The notes below the pieces were generated by a model. That model did no database searches, was not told the origin of the DNA, and saw nothing but the letters and a program-made list of their open reading frames with translations. Of a stretch of 64,000 nucleotides of DNA, positions 25,998-35,341 are shown piece after piece. This DNA comes from Chitinophagaceae bacterium (GTDB lineage Bacteria; Bacteroidota; Bacteroidia; Chitinophagales; Chitinophagaceae): assembly GCA_019638615.1 (NCBI GenBank), contig JAHBTL010000004.1, positions 124,001-188,000 on the forward strand. Direction: 5' to 3'. The position numbers and the translations under genes are program-made. Position 1 is the first letter of the stretch, and each line of letters opens with the position of its first letter.

Positions 25998-27362
25998 ATG
26001 CAAAAACGTTGCTTTGTAGTAATGGGTTTTGGAATTAAAACCGATCTCGCAACAGGGCGTAAATTAAATCTCGACAAGTCTTATCATGCGCTTATTAAAC
26101 CGGTAGTGGAAGGTAAGAGCATTACCTGCGTAAGGGCAGATGAGATCAGGCATTCCGGATCTATTGATCTGCTGATGTACCAGCAACTGTTGTCGGCGGA
26201 TATTGTTGTCGCAGATCTTTCTACAGCCAATGTGAACGCCTTCTATGAGCTGGGTATAAGACATGCATTAAAACCCCGCACCACCATCATCATATCCGAA
26301 GAGCTGCTGAGTTATCCCTTCGATCTCAATCATATTGTTATTAATAAATATACTCACCTGGGGGATAGTATAGATTATTTTGAAGTGCTGCGTTTTCAAA
26401 AGCTGCTCGCGGAAACCATTGATAAAGTGCTTGCCAGCGAAAATCCCGACAGTCCTGTGTACACCTATCTCGATGGGTTGATACCTCCTGCATTACAATC
26501 GGAGGCCAAAAAGATGGTGCAGCAGATAGATGATGCGCTTACGGCGCAAACAACAAGCGGTGGCAATGCCGACGATCAGTCATTGGCTATAATAATCAGG
26601 CAGGGAGAAGAAGCGCTGAGAAAAAAAGAATTTGAAACAGCCAAAGCGTTGTTTGAGGCGGCGCTTCGTTTATCGGGTATCGATAGCGAGGCGGAACAGG
26701 TCAATTGTAATAATACATACCTGATGCAGCGCTTGGCGCTCACTACTTACCAGGCACGAAAACCGGATTATGTTACATCGTTATACAAGGCGCTGGAACT
26801 ACTCGGGAAAATTGATCTGGCACGTACCAATGATCCGGAAACGGTAGCGCTTGCAGGATCCGTTGAAAAGCATTTATTTGAAGAAAAGCAGGGAAACGGG
26901 CACCTTGATAAAGCCATACTTTTTTACCAGCGTGGCTACTACCTGTTGCACAACAGGCATAATGGTATAAACCTTGCTTATTTACTGCATCTTCGCAGCA
27001 CTACTTCGCTTGCCCCTACACGTGACGATAAAACGGCAGACATGGTTTGGGCGAACCGCATCCGCAGGGAAGTGCTGGAGCTGTGTTCCCGTGATCTTGG
27101 AAAAATAGAAAAAATGGAAATGCAGGCTGCCCTGCCGGCTACTTCCGCAAGCGATGAGCAGAAAAATATCATCAATGAACAGAAATTCTGGATTGCTGTA
27201 AACAAAGCCGAAGCGCATTATGGGCTGAGAGAAATGCCGGAGTATGAAAAAGCTGCCGCCACAGCCCAATTGATAAAACATGAAGACTGGATGATGGAAA
27301 GTTTCAAACGCCAGTTAGAGAAATTATCGTTGCTGGTAGATGCAAAAACAGCATTTGTATAA
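25998..27362 (+). CDS. Second TIR/deoxyribosyltransferase-like protein with TPR-type sensor region
   Basis: 454 residues, cytoplasmic. The N-terminus QKRCFVVMGFGIKTD, then MYQQLLSADIVVADLS and NVNAFYELGIRHAL, parallels the first domain of the protein at 20175, with Glu84 in the same YELG context. Residues ~195-440 are helical repeats: EEALRKKEFETAKALFEAAL is a TPR-like pair, and LDKAILFYQRGYYL plus NGINLAYLLHLRS correspond to the sensor repeats of its paralogue. The architecture again fits the TPR-S/MAP3K TRAFs-binding type. It lies after the barrel gene and a word-repeat tract, so it may have its own promoter. The two paralogues bracket the TIR and barrel genes. No enzyme activity can be claimed from sequence alone. 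Confidence 0.75.
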   Translation: MQKRCFVVMGFGIKTDLATGRKLNLDKSYHALIKPVVEGKSITCVRADEIRHSGSIDLLMYQQLLSADIVVADLSTANVNAFYELGIRHALKPRTTIIISEELLSYPFDLNHIVINKYTHLGDSIDYFEVLRFQKLLAETIDKVLASENPDSPVYTYLDGLIPPALQSEAKKMVQQIDDALTAQTTSGGNADDQSLAIIIRQGEEALRKKEFETAKALFEAALRLSGIDSEAEQVNCNNTYLMQRLALTTYQARKPDYVTSLYKALELLGKIDLARTNDPETVALAGSVEKHLFEEKQGNGHLDKAILFYQRGYYLLHNRHNGINLAYLLHLRSTTSLAPTRDDKTADMVWANRIRREVLELCSRDLGKIEKMEMQAALPATSASDEQKNIINEQKFWIAVNKAEAHYGLREMPEYEKAAATAQLIKHEDWMMESFKRQLEKLSLLVDAKTAFV

Positions 27363-27567
27363 TCATACAGTATCCAAACGGAAATCCGGCTCTTTAGCTG
27401 CATTATTTTTTCCGGGTGGCGATTTACCACTACGCTGAAACCGATCTTATCTTATATTACATTCCGGAGCTATGCGTTTTTGTTCCGGAAAATGATTTAA
27501 CTGCAAACTGTATTTATTGTAACTGATATTTCTTTACTTTCGCCTGTAAAGCCAAATTACTGCGAGG

Positions 27568-28170
27568 TTGTCTGCCATTCAACCATATGATGAAACTGCA
27601 TTGCTTGCAAGCATATCTGAAGGAGATGAAGCATCCTTTAAGCTCCTTTTCGAGAAGCATTGGGATAGAATTTTCAGTGTGGCCCTTACTTTTACAAAAT
27701 CGGATATGATAGCGGAGGAAATGGTGCAGGACGTATTTGTAAAGATATGGCTCAACAGATCTCAACTGTCTTCTGTCAGAAAATTTAACGACTACCTGTT
27801 TATTGTAGCAAAAAATCACATCATAAGCACTCTCAGGAAAAAAATAGTGGAGGAGCCTTTTGCCGATCACCTGGTTGAATATTTTAAAGAAATTTCCAAT
27901 ATACCGGACGAACAATTGTTGTGCAGGGAAACGGAAGCGCTGGTATTGCAGGCTGTAGAAAAATTACCGCCACAGCAGCAACTGGTATATTCCCTCAGCC
28001 GGCAGCAGGGGCTCAGCCTTGATGAGATCTCGTCAAAGCTTTCCATATCAAAAAATACAGTCAAGTCTCACCTGACCAAAGCTTTGCATTTTATCCGCCA
28101 GTACCTGCAGGCAAAGGCAGAAGTGGAGGCCTTTGCGATCCTGTATTGTATCATCCTCGGTATATTATAA
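27568..28170 (+). CDS. ECF (sigma-70 family) RNA polymerase sigma factor of a SusCD locus
   Basis: 200 residues. Region 2 is DEASFKLLFEKHWDRIFSVAL through EEMVQDVFVKIWLNR (both given in part), and region 4 is LPPQQQLVYSLSRQQGLSLDEISSKLSISKNTVKSHLTKAL in outline. The only start near the conserved N-terminus is TTG at 27568; a stop lies in frame at 27547. It belongs to the Bacteroidota ECF class paired with FecR anti-sigma factors that control SusCD genes. The fecR gene follows after 98 bp and the SusC gene has the STN domain needed for signalling. An unusually hydrophobic C-terminal tail (FAILYCIILGIL) is present. Confidence 0.9.
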   Translation: MSAIQPYDETALLASISEGDEASFKLLFEKHWDRIFSVALTFTKSDMIAEEMVQDVFVKIWLNRSQLSSVRKFNDYLFIVAKNHIISTLRKKIVEEPFADHLVEYFKEISNIPDEQLLCRETEALVLQAVEKLPPQQQLVYSLSRQQGLSLDEISSKLSISKNTVKSHLTKALHFIRQYLQAKAEVEAFAILYCIILGIL

Positions 28171-28268
28171 ACCCCGGGTTATTTAAATAAATTTTCCCGG
28201 AAACTCATACTCCCCACAATTTCCTTCGTCTTTATAGGGCAAGGTTGTTTTTTATAACTGGCTGCTGT

Positions 28269-29522
28269 ATGAACGAAGCTCAATTTAAAATGCTGCTGGA
28301 GAAGTATATTAACGACAGGTTGTCACCTGGCGAACTCTCCCTGTTCATTTCTTATCTGCGTGAATATAAGCATACCGGTCATTTGGAAGAACTCATAGAG
28401 CGGACTTTTCACGATGATGGTTTTACGGAACTTTCTGACCGGTCGAAAACGGAAAGCATTTTTCAGAAAATTCTGCAGCAGGCCAAAAGCATAGAGGCTC
28501 AACCTGGCACAGGCGATCCTTTCATACGATCAAGCAACAGCAATGGCCGTACACGTGTATTACGCTGGCTGGCGGCGGCTTCTCTTTTGGCAGGCATAGC
28601 AAGCCTGAGCTATTTTGTTTTTATAAAGCAGGAAAAAAAAGAAACTCCGGTCAGCATTGTTAAAAAGGCGCCTGCTACAGATGCGGAGCCGGGTGGCAAC
28701 AAGGCTGTTTTAAAGCTGGCCAATGGAGAGGAGCTGGTGCTTGATAGCGCGGGAACAGGAATGCTTGCTTTACAAGGTGGCTCAGCTATTCTTAAAACAG
28801 GAGATGGTCAGTTAACCTGTAATCCGTCCGCGGCGCCGTCTGCCGAACCGGTATACAACACACTCTCTACTCCGCGGGGAGGTCAATATCAGCTTACTCT
28901 TCCCGATGGCAGCAAAGCCTGGCTCAACGCGGCATCTTCCCTGCGTTTTCCGGTTGCATTTACCGGCAACGAAAGGGTAGTGGAACTGACAGGTGAGGCT
29001 TATTTTGAGATAACTCCCTCGAAAACTCCTGACGGTGGTAACCGGCGTTTTATAGTGCGTGATGGTACTCCTAATGCAGGTGAAAATGCCTGGCAGGTGG
29101 AAGTGTTGGGAACCCACTTTAATATAATGGCCTATAATAACGAACAATCTGTTCAAACCAGTTTGTTAGAAGGATCTGTAGCGTTTTCTACCGCCACGCA
29201 AAAAGTAAAAATAAAACCCAATCAGCAGGCTGTAATGAATAACAATAGCCGGAGTGTACAGGTAAGAAACGCGGCTGTTCTGAATGCCATAGCCTGGAAG
29301 GACGGGCTGTTCCGGTTTAGCAGCGATGATGTGCAATATATTATGCGGCAGCTTGAAAGATGGTACGATGTGAATGTGGTGTATGCAGCCAAAGTGCCGT
29401 CGGGGCATTACAGTGGCATAGTGAACAGAGACAGTAAGCTGTCTACAGTATTAAAGATCCTGGAAGAAAGCGGGCTTGATTTTAAAATACAGGGTAAAAT
29501 GTTAACAGTATTTCCGCAATAA
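28269..29522 (+). CDS. FecR-family anti-sigma factor
   Basis: 417 residues from the ATG at 28269 (the frame is open 24 bp further upstream). The cytoplasmic N-terminus (~1-95) binds the sigma factor. A single membrane helix lies at ~97-118 (RVLRWLAAASLLAGIASL). The periplasmic FecR domain contains YNTLSTPRGGQYQLTLPDGSKAWLNAASSL in outline, VVELTGEAYFEI, and VEVLGTHFNIMAY, followed by the C-terminal DUF4974 segment ending in LSTVLKILEESGLDFKIQGKML. It transmits substrate occupancy from the STN domain of the SusC at 29723 to the sigma factor at 27568. Gene order sigma-fecR-susC is the normal one. Confidence 0.93.
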   Translation: MNEAQFKMLLEKYINDRLSPGELSLFISYLREYKHTGHLEELIERTFHDDGFTELSDRSKTESIFQKILQQAKSIEAQPGTGDPFIRSSNSNGRTRVLRWLAAASLLAGIASLSYFVFIKQEKKETPVSIVKKAPATDAEPGGNKAVLKLANGEELVLDSAGTGMLALQGGSAILKTGDGQLTCNPSAAPSAEPVYNTLSTPRGGQYQLTLPDGSKAWLNAASSLRFPVAFTGNERVVELTGEAYFEITPSKTPDGGNRRFIVRDGTPNAGENAWQVEVLGTHFNIMAYNNEQSVQTSLLEGSVAFSTATQKVKIKPNQQAVMNNNSRSVQVRNAAVLNAIAWKDGLFRFSSDDVQYIMRQLERWYDVNVVYAAKVPSGHYSGIVNRDSKLSTVLKILEESGLDFKIQGKMLTVFPQ

Positions 29523-29722
29523 GTATTCATACGCTGTGATGCAGGATTTAGAGAGTCGCGTTTATTAGTCTGTTCCCCATCCCACCTTAAGAAAGATAAA
29601 AATTTAGATAATTCTGGTTATCCAAAAAACCAGGGATGATTGCAGCACCCCTGGCGAAGGGTTAATCATTTTTATACAATCGGTCGAAGGATTGTTTTTC
29701 TTAACCCAAACAGTACAAATGT

Positions 29723-32700
29723 ATGAAATTAAAAGTCGATTTGCTGCCTCCACTCCGGGTGGGGCGAGTGCTATCCAAAACTTTACTGATCATGAAGCTA
29801 ACGGTTGTTTTATTGATGGCTGCCTGCCTGCAGCTACATGCCGAAGGTTATGCGCAAAAGCTTACGTTAAATGAAAAAAATGTACCTGTTCAAAAAATCT
29901 TTGAGCTGATTGAGCAACGTACTCCTTACCATTTTTTTTACAAAGATGAGCTGTTGCAGAACATCGGAACAGTAAACATACAGGTAAAAAATGCTACCGT
30001 TGAAGCTTTGCTGAATGAATGTTTTAAACAGTTGCCGCTAACTTACAGTATTGTTGAAAAAACGATTATTATCAAAAGGAGAGTGGATCCCCTGCCTGCG
30101 GAAGAGGATCATTCAGTTCCCCTGGCGGAAGTAAAGGGACAGGTAAAGGATGCTGATGGAAATCCCATAGCCGGGGCTACAGTAAAAAACCGGAGGACAG
30201 GACAGGGTACAGCGAGCGATGCGGAAGGCTTTTTTTCCATAGAAGCCAGGGTAGATGATGTTTTGGAGATCAGCTCTGTTGGATTTGAGGCACAAGCCAT
30301 TAAAGTGAGCTCCCTTCAACAGTTGCTGACCGTTTCTCTGAAAATAGCCGCTTCTGAGCTGGAAACCACTGTTATTGTTGGTTATGCAAGCCAGAAAAAG
30401 AAAACGCTTACCGGCGCTATTTCAACCATCAGCGGGTCGGAGATGGTGACTACCAAAAATGAGAACCCGCAAAACATGTTAACGGGTAAGGTTTCCGGTG
30501 TAAGGATTGCGCAACGAAGCGCTGAACCGGGTGCTTTTAACAACGCGTTTGACATTAGGGGCTTTGGTGCTCCGCTGATCGTTATTGACGGTATTCCACG
30601 TTCCAATGCCGACTTCCAGCGTTTGAATGCCAACGATATAGAAAATATTTCGGTATTGAAAGATGCATCTGCTGCCATTTACGGTATGCGGTCAGCCAAT
30701 GGAGTGGTGTTGATCGCTACCAGGCGGGGAAAAAATAATGAGAGTATTTTGTCGTACGACGGAAACTATACTTTTCAATTCCCTGCCGGCTTACCTAAAA
30801 CAGTAGGTATTTTCGATTATCTGACGCTTCGTAATGAACAAGCAAGGCACAATGTGAACGGAGGTACTCCTGTATTTGGTGAGGATGTTTTTGAAGAATA
30901 CAGGAATGGAACCCGGAAAAGCTACGACTGGTATCCCCTGGTGTGGGCGAACTATGCGCCCCAGACACAGCATAATTTAAGTGTTACCGGCGGTAATGAA
31001 AAGCTTACTTATTATGTGGGTGGCGGATATATGAACCAGGGAAGTTTTTTCAAGACCAACGATCTCAATTATAACAAATACAATCTTCGCTCCAGCCTGA
31101 GCGCTAAAATAGGTAACAGATTTACGTTAGATGCAAATCTTAATCTGGTTACAGAAACTACTAATCAGCCCTACCAGAGCGCGTGGTGGGCCATCCGTTC
31201 GTTCTGGCGCCAGGGGCCTCAAATACCCGCTTATGCGAATGATGATCCCACTAAACCTTATCATGGCCTGATCGAGGGGGATAATCCCATCTCCTTTATG
31301 GATAAGGATATCAATGGATACCGGAATCTTAGAACGAGCTGGATACAGCCGATCGTAAGCCTGCGTTACGACATACCCGGCGTTCCGGGTTTATATGCAA
31401 AAACCTTGTTCAGCTATGACTATTCTTTTTCAAATAATAATATTTATCAAAAAGAATACAGGCAATACCGTTACGACGAGGCTTCTGACACCTATACAAC
31501 ATTTACCCGGCAATCGCCTAACAGGATCACCCGGCAGGCTTACTTCAACTCTCAAATGCTGACGCAAACCTCTTTAAATTATAGTAGCACATTTGCGGGC
31601 GATCATAAAGTTGATGCCGCTCTTATTTGGGAAACGCAAAAAAGGCAGGGAGATAATTTTGCTGCGCAGAGAGACCTGGCACTCCCTCTTCCTTACCTGC
31701 TGGCCGGCCTTCCGCTCAACCAGATCGCTAATATGAATACCGGCTCGGGTGCTATCTATGAGTTTACAAACCTGGGGTTGGCTGGACGACTTAATTATGC
31801 TTATAAAGGAAAATACCTGGCTGAATTCCTTTTTAGAAACGACGGATCGTCAAAGTTTCATAACCAGCATCAGTGGGGATTTTTTCCCGGGGGGTCTGTA
31901 GGCTGGCGTATCTCTGAAGAGGATTTTTTCCGCAATACCAACGCTCTTTCCTTTGTGCAACAGCTTAAGTTGCGTGCTTCCTATGGTGTTACGGGCGATG
32001 ATGGGGCGGCTGCTTACCAATGGGCAACCGGTTATAACTATCCTGGACCATCCGATTCAAGAAATTTCAGTGGTGGTTATGTGTTTAATGGCAACTTTAT
32101 TGCCAGTGCAAATAATAAAGGCATTCCTAATCCTGCCATTACCTGGTTTACATCCCGCACGATGGATGCAGGGATTGATTTTGTTGGATGGAACGGGCTG
32201 CTGGGCGTTACTTTCGATTATTTTATAAGAAGACGTGATGGATTACTAACAAAAAGAGCTGGCGGTACTCCAACCGTTGTGGGCGCAGAACTTCCGGATG
32301 AGAATCTTAACTCTGATGCCACTTTTGGGTACGATTTTGAAATTACCCATAATAACAATGTCGGCGAGTTCTTTTACAGCCTTAAAGGCATTTTTTCCTA
32401 TGCCCGTGTAAAAATGCGATATGTAGAGAGAGCTCCCAATGGAAGCTCTTATTGGAACTGGAGAAACAATCAAACCGATCGTTTGCAAAATCAATGGTGG
32501 GGCTGGACTGGTAACGGCAGGTTTGAGTCGTGGGAAGATATTTATAACAGTCCTGTATACATCGGCCGTGGAACATTACCCGGAGATTTCCGTTACGAAG
32601 ACTGGAACGGCGATGGCGAGATCAATGACCTGGACCGCCACCCATACCAGTTAAGCTCCACCCCCTGGATCAACTATGGTCTTTCCGCTAATCTTTCTTA

Positions 32701-33166
32701 TAAAGGAATTGATCTGTTCCTGTTATTCCAGGGCTCTGCTCTTTCAACAGTTCAATACCTGGAACAATTGCAGATGCCTATGTGGGGAAGCAGTGAATCG
32801 GGCGCGATGGTACAGTTTATGGATCGCTGGCATCCGAAAGATCCTGCTGCAGATCCCTATGATCCCGCAACGGAGTGGGTGCCGGGATACTACGGTTACA
32901 CCGGAACGCTTTCACATGTAGAATCTTCCTACAACTCTGTTAACGGGGCATATTTCAGGCTGAAATCTGTTGAATTAGGATACACACTGCCTGAGAAATG
33001 GATTAAAAAAGCGGGAATCAAGAACACGCGCTTTTATGTGAACGCATACAACCTCTTAACCGCAACCAAAGTGCGTTATATCGATCCGGAGCATCCGAAT
33101 GAGACATGGGGCTACCTGTATCCTTTGAATAAGACAGTTTCGGTAGGTTTAAATGTTACATTTTAA
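29723..33166 (+). CDS. SusC/RagA TonB-dependent receptor with STN signalling domain
   Basis: 1147 residues. The long N-terminus before the signal peptide (LIMKLTVVLLMAACLQLHAEG) is common in Chitinophagaceae SusC; an internal ATG at 29792 is an alternative. Domains in order: STN at ~45-115 (KLTLNEKNVPVQKIFELIEQ, then KNATVEALLNECFK), CarboxypepD_reg at ~130-205 (VKGQVKDADGNPIAGATVKN), plug at ~215-330 (VVGYASQKKKTLTGAI, LKDASAAIYGMRSANGVVLI), then a barrel to the terminal GLNVTF. The STN domain pairs with the FecR/sigma genes upstream. susD follows 5 bp later. The glycan is unknown, and only one predicted hydrolase gene follows in the locus. Confidence 0.96.
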   Translation: MKLKVDLLPPLRVGRVLSKTLLIMKLTVVLLMAACLQLHAEGYAQKLTLNEKNVPVQKIFELIEQRTPYHFFYKDELLQNIGTVNIQVKNATVEALLNECFKQLPLTYSIVEKTIIIKRRVDPLPAEEDHSVPLAEVKGQVKDADGNPIAGATVKNRRTGQGTASDAEGFFSIEARVDDVLEISSVGFEAQAIKVSSLQQLLTVSLKIAASELETTVIVGYASQKKKTLTGAISTISGSEMVTTKNENPQNMLTGKVSGVRIAQRSAEPGAFNNAFDIRGFGAPLIVIDGIPRSNADFQRLNANDIENISVLKDASAAIYGMRSANGVVLIATRRGKNNESILSYDGNYTFQFPAGLPKTVGIFDYLTLRNEQARHNVNGGTPVFGEDVFEEYRNGTRKSYDWYPLVWANYAPQTQHNLSVTGGNEKLTYYVGGGYMNQGSFFKTNDLNYNKYNLRSSLSAKIGNRFTLDANLNLVTETTNQPYQSAWWAIRSFWRQGPQIPAYANDDPTKPYHGLIEGDNPISFMDKDINGYRNLRTSWIQPIVSLRYDIPGVPGLYAKTLFSYDYSFSNNNIYQKEYRQYRYDEASDTYTTFTRQSPNRITRQAYFNSQMLTQTSLNYSSTFAGDHKVDAALIWETQKRQGDNFAAQRDLALPLPYLLAGLPLNQIANMNTGSGAIYEFTNLGLAGRLNYAYKGKYLAEFLFRNDGSSKFHNQHQWGFFPGGSVGWRISEEDFFRNTNALSFVQQLKLRASYGVTGDDGAAAYQWATGYNYPGPSDSRNFSGGYVFNGNFIASANNKGIPNPAITWFTSRTMDAGIDFVGWNGLLGVTFDYFIRRRDGLLTKRAGGTPTVVGAELPDENLNSDATFGYDFEITHNNNVGEFFYSLKGIFSYARVKMRYVERAPNGSSYWNWRNNQTDRLQNQWWGWTGNGRFESWEDIYNSPVYIGRGTLPGDFRYEDWNGDGEINDLDRHPYQLSSTPWINYGLSANLSYKGIDLFLLFQGSALSTVQYLEQLQMPMWGSSESGAMVQFMDRWHPKDPAADPYDPATEWVPGYYGYTGTLSHVESSYNSVNGAYFRLKSVELGYTLPEKWIKKAGIKNTRFYVNAYNLLTATKVRYIDPEHPNETWGYLYPLNKTVSVGLNVTF

Positions 33167-33171
33167 TAATA

Positions 33172-35244
33172 ATGATCATTATGAAATTTAAATATTATTT
33201 CTTTTATATCATCATGGCGATATGTTTCTTGCATATCTCTTGCAAAAAATATCTCGACGTTCCGCCTATTAATATTGTTAATGAGGCTGACTTATTTTCC
33301 AACTCAAGCGGAATGCAATTGTACCTGTCGAGAATGTACAGCCAGATGCCGTTTGAAGACTTTAAATATTCTCCGGCAAGGCAATTTTTTGATGACTGGC
33401 TGGTTACTCCCGGCACCAATGAAGGTTCATCATTGGGAAGAGATGCCGGCGAAGCCATGACCTCAGAAGGCTGGGCACGTAACGGCGCTTACTGGACAAG
33501 GGCTTTCAATTTGTTAAGAGATGCCAACAACCTTATTGAAGAACTCCCCAAGTACAAATCCAATTTCAGCGATGAAGAGTTTAATCACTTTATTGGTGAA
33601 GCTTATTTTACCCGGGCTATGGTGTTTTACGCATTGGCAAAAAGGTATGGAGGTGCACCCCTTGTTACATCGTTGCTGCGTTATCCTGCTGCAGATGGAA
33701 AGCCTTTAGAAGTACCAAGAGCCACCGAAGAAGAAACCTGGAACCAGGTACTGGCTGATTACGATAAAGCCGCGGAACTTCTTTCTGAAAACAGTCCTGT
33801 AAAGGGGTATGTCAATAAGTATGTTGCATGGGCATTTAAATCGGAGGCCATGCTGTTTGCGGGAAGCGTTGCAAAGTATAACACATTTACAGGCTTTGGA
33901 CAAAAAACCAAAGTACGGGTAGTGGGCTTTGATCCTGCTACTGCTGCCGAAGCTTCCAAAAAATATTTTACCGAAGCGTATAAAGCGGCTAATATCATTA
34001 TCAAATCTGGTAAATATTCACTTTATAAAAAGAAAGGCGGACCGGGCGACAGAGAAGGGCAATATCAGAATATGGTGGATATGTTCTTTGATGCTTCCAG
34101 TCCCGAGAATATTTATACCAAAGATTATAAATGGCCTGATCTGGCCCACGGCTATGATTCTTACAATATTCCACGCCAGCTAATGGGTGGGAACGGGTAC
34201 TCGGCAGGTAACTGCCCAACGTTAGATTTTGTGGAGTTGTTTGATGGTATTGAGAAAAATCCCGACGGTACTATTAAGGTACTTGATAACAATGGGAAAT
34301 ATCTTTTGTTTAACAATCCTATGGACATCTTTGCCAATGCCGAACCGCGCCTGAGAGCCTATGTGATTTTCCCGGGCGATGTGTTTAAGGGAACAGTGAT
34401 GGATGTGAGGCGCGGTGTATATACCGGTAGCGTTACCAATGGCATAGCGCCATTGCGTACTGTAAATGGCTCTACCAACTATACCATTGGTGGCCCGCAA
34501 ACCTACAATCAAACAGATGCGTATACTGCGACCGGTGCTTTTGCCGGCAATAAATCTTTGTTTTTGTCACAAAATGGCACATCGCATGAAGTAGTTACCC
34601 TGCCCGATGGTTCAAAAATGAATGGCGGCGGGATCAACGGACCTTTTGGTACTTCGGATATGACTGCTGCCTTTACGGGATTTATGGTGCGCAAATGGTT
34701 GAATCCTAACATGGCCCAGGCATTGGTATTGGAAGGAAGATCAGAACAGTCTTTTATTTTAATGCGTTATGCCGAAGTATTGTTGAATGCTGCAGAAGCA
34801 GCTGCAGAATTGATGCTGGCAGGTGTAAGCTCGCCCGACGGAGATGATTTGACCACGGTGGCTTACGAAGCGATCAGGAGCATCAGGGAAAGGGCCGGCG
34901 CTGAGCCGCTGGTTGGTATATCTGATATAGCCGGTGCACAAGGCTTACAGGTGATCCGCAAAGAGCGCAGGAAAGAACTGGCATTTGAGCACAAAATACT
35001 TTGGGATATCCGCAGGTGGAGAACACAACACTCCGATATATTAAATGGCTTTACACAGGCAGATGGCGCTTATTATCGCGGGCTGTATCCTTTCTATTCC
35101 TCTATAGCCGGTAAATGGTTCTTTGATGCCGGTTTCGAAGAAGCGAGAAAACGTTTCCGGTTTACAGAGCTGGAATATTATTTCGCTATACCTCAGGGAG
35201 AAGTAAATAAGAGCCCGGTAATTGATCAGCAACCAGGCAGATAA
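33172..35244 (+). CDS. SusD/RagB family outer-membrane lipoprotein, long form
   Basis: 690 residues, longer than the usual 500-600, with an inserted region at about 390-480 rich in Gly/Thr/Asn. The leader (FYIIMAICFLHISC) ends in a lipobox Cys followed by KKYLDVPP. TPR-type SusD motifs are present: HFIGEAYFTRAMVFYALAKRYGGAP (in part), SFILMRYAEVLLNAAEAA, and RKERRKELAFEHKILWDIRRW. The ATG at 33181 is an alternative start. It partners the SusC at 29723, which ends 5 bp before. This long type is usually followed by a DUF3823 lipoprotein, as here. Confidence 0.95.
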   Translation: MIIMKFKYYFFYIIMAICFLHISCKKYLDVPPINIVNEADLFSNSSGMQLYLSRMYSQMPFEDFKYSPARQFFDDWLVTPGTNEGSSLGRDAGEAMTSEGWARNGAYWTRAFNLLRDANNLIEELPKYKSNFSDEEFNHFIGEAYFTRAMVFYALAKRYGGAPLVTSLLRYPAADGKPLEVPRATEEETWNQVLADYDKAAELLSENSPVKGYVNKYVAWAFKSEAMLFAGSVAKYNTFTGFGQKTKVRVVGFDPATAAEASKKYFTEAYKAANIIIKSGKYSLYKKKGGPGDREGQYQNMVDMFFDASSPENIYTKDYKWPDLAHGYDSYNIPRQLMGGNGYSAGNCPTLDFVELFDGIEKNPDGTIKVLDNNGKYLLFNNPMDIFANAEPRLRAYVIFPGDVFKGTVMDVRRGVYTGSVTNGIAPLRTVNGSTNYTIGGPQTYNQTDAYTATGAFAGNKSLFLSQNGTSHEVVTLPDGSKMNGGGINGPFGTSDMTAAFTGFMVRKWLNPNMAQALVLEGRSEQSFILMRYAEVLLNAAEAAAELMLAGVSSPDGDDLTTVAYEAIRSIRERAGAEPLVGISDIAGAQGLQVIRKERRKELAFEHKILWDIRRWRTQHSDILNGFTQADGAYYRGLYPFYSSIAGKWFFDAGFEEARKRFRFTELEYYFAIPQGEVNKSPVIDQQPGR

Positions 35245-35341
35245 TATTAATGATAATAGTTTAAAGAATATCCAATTGGTAATGGCTAAGTAAAAACTGT
35301 AAGATAAGAGACCTCGTGAATATTCAATAAAAAATATACGC

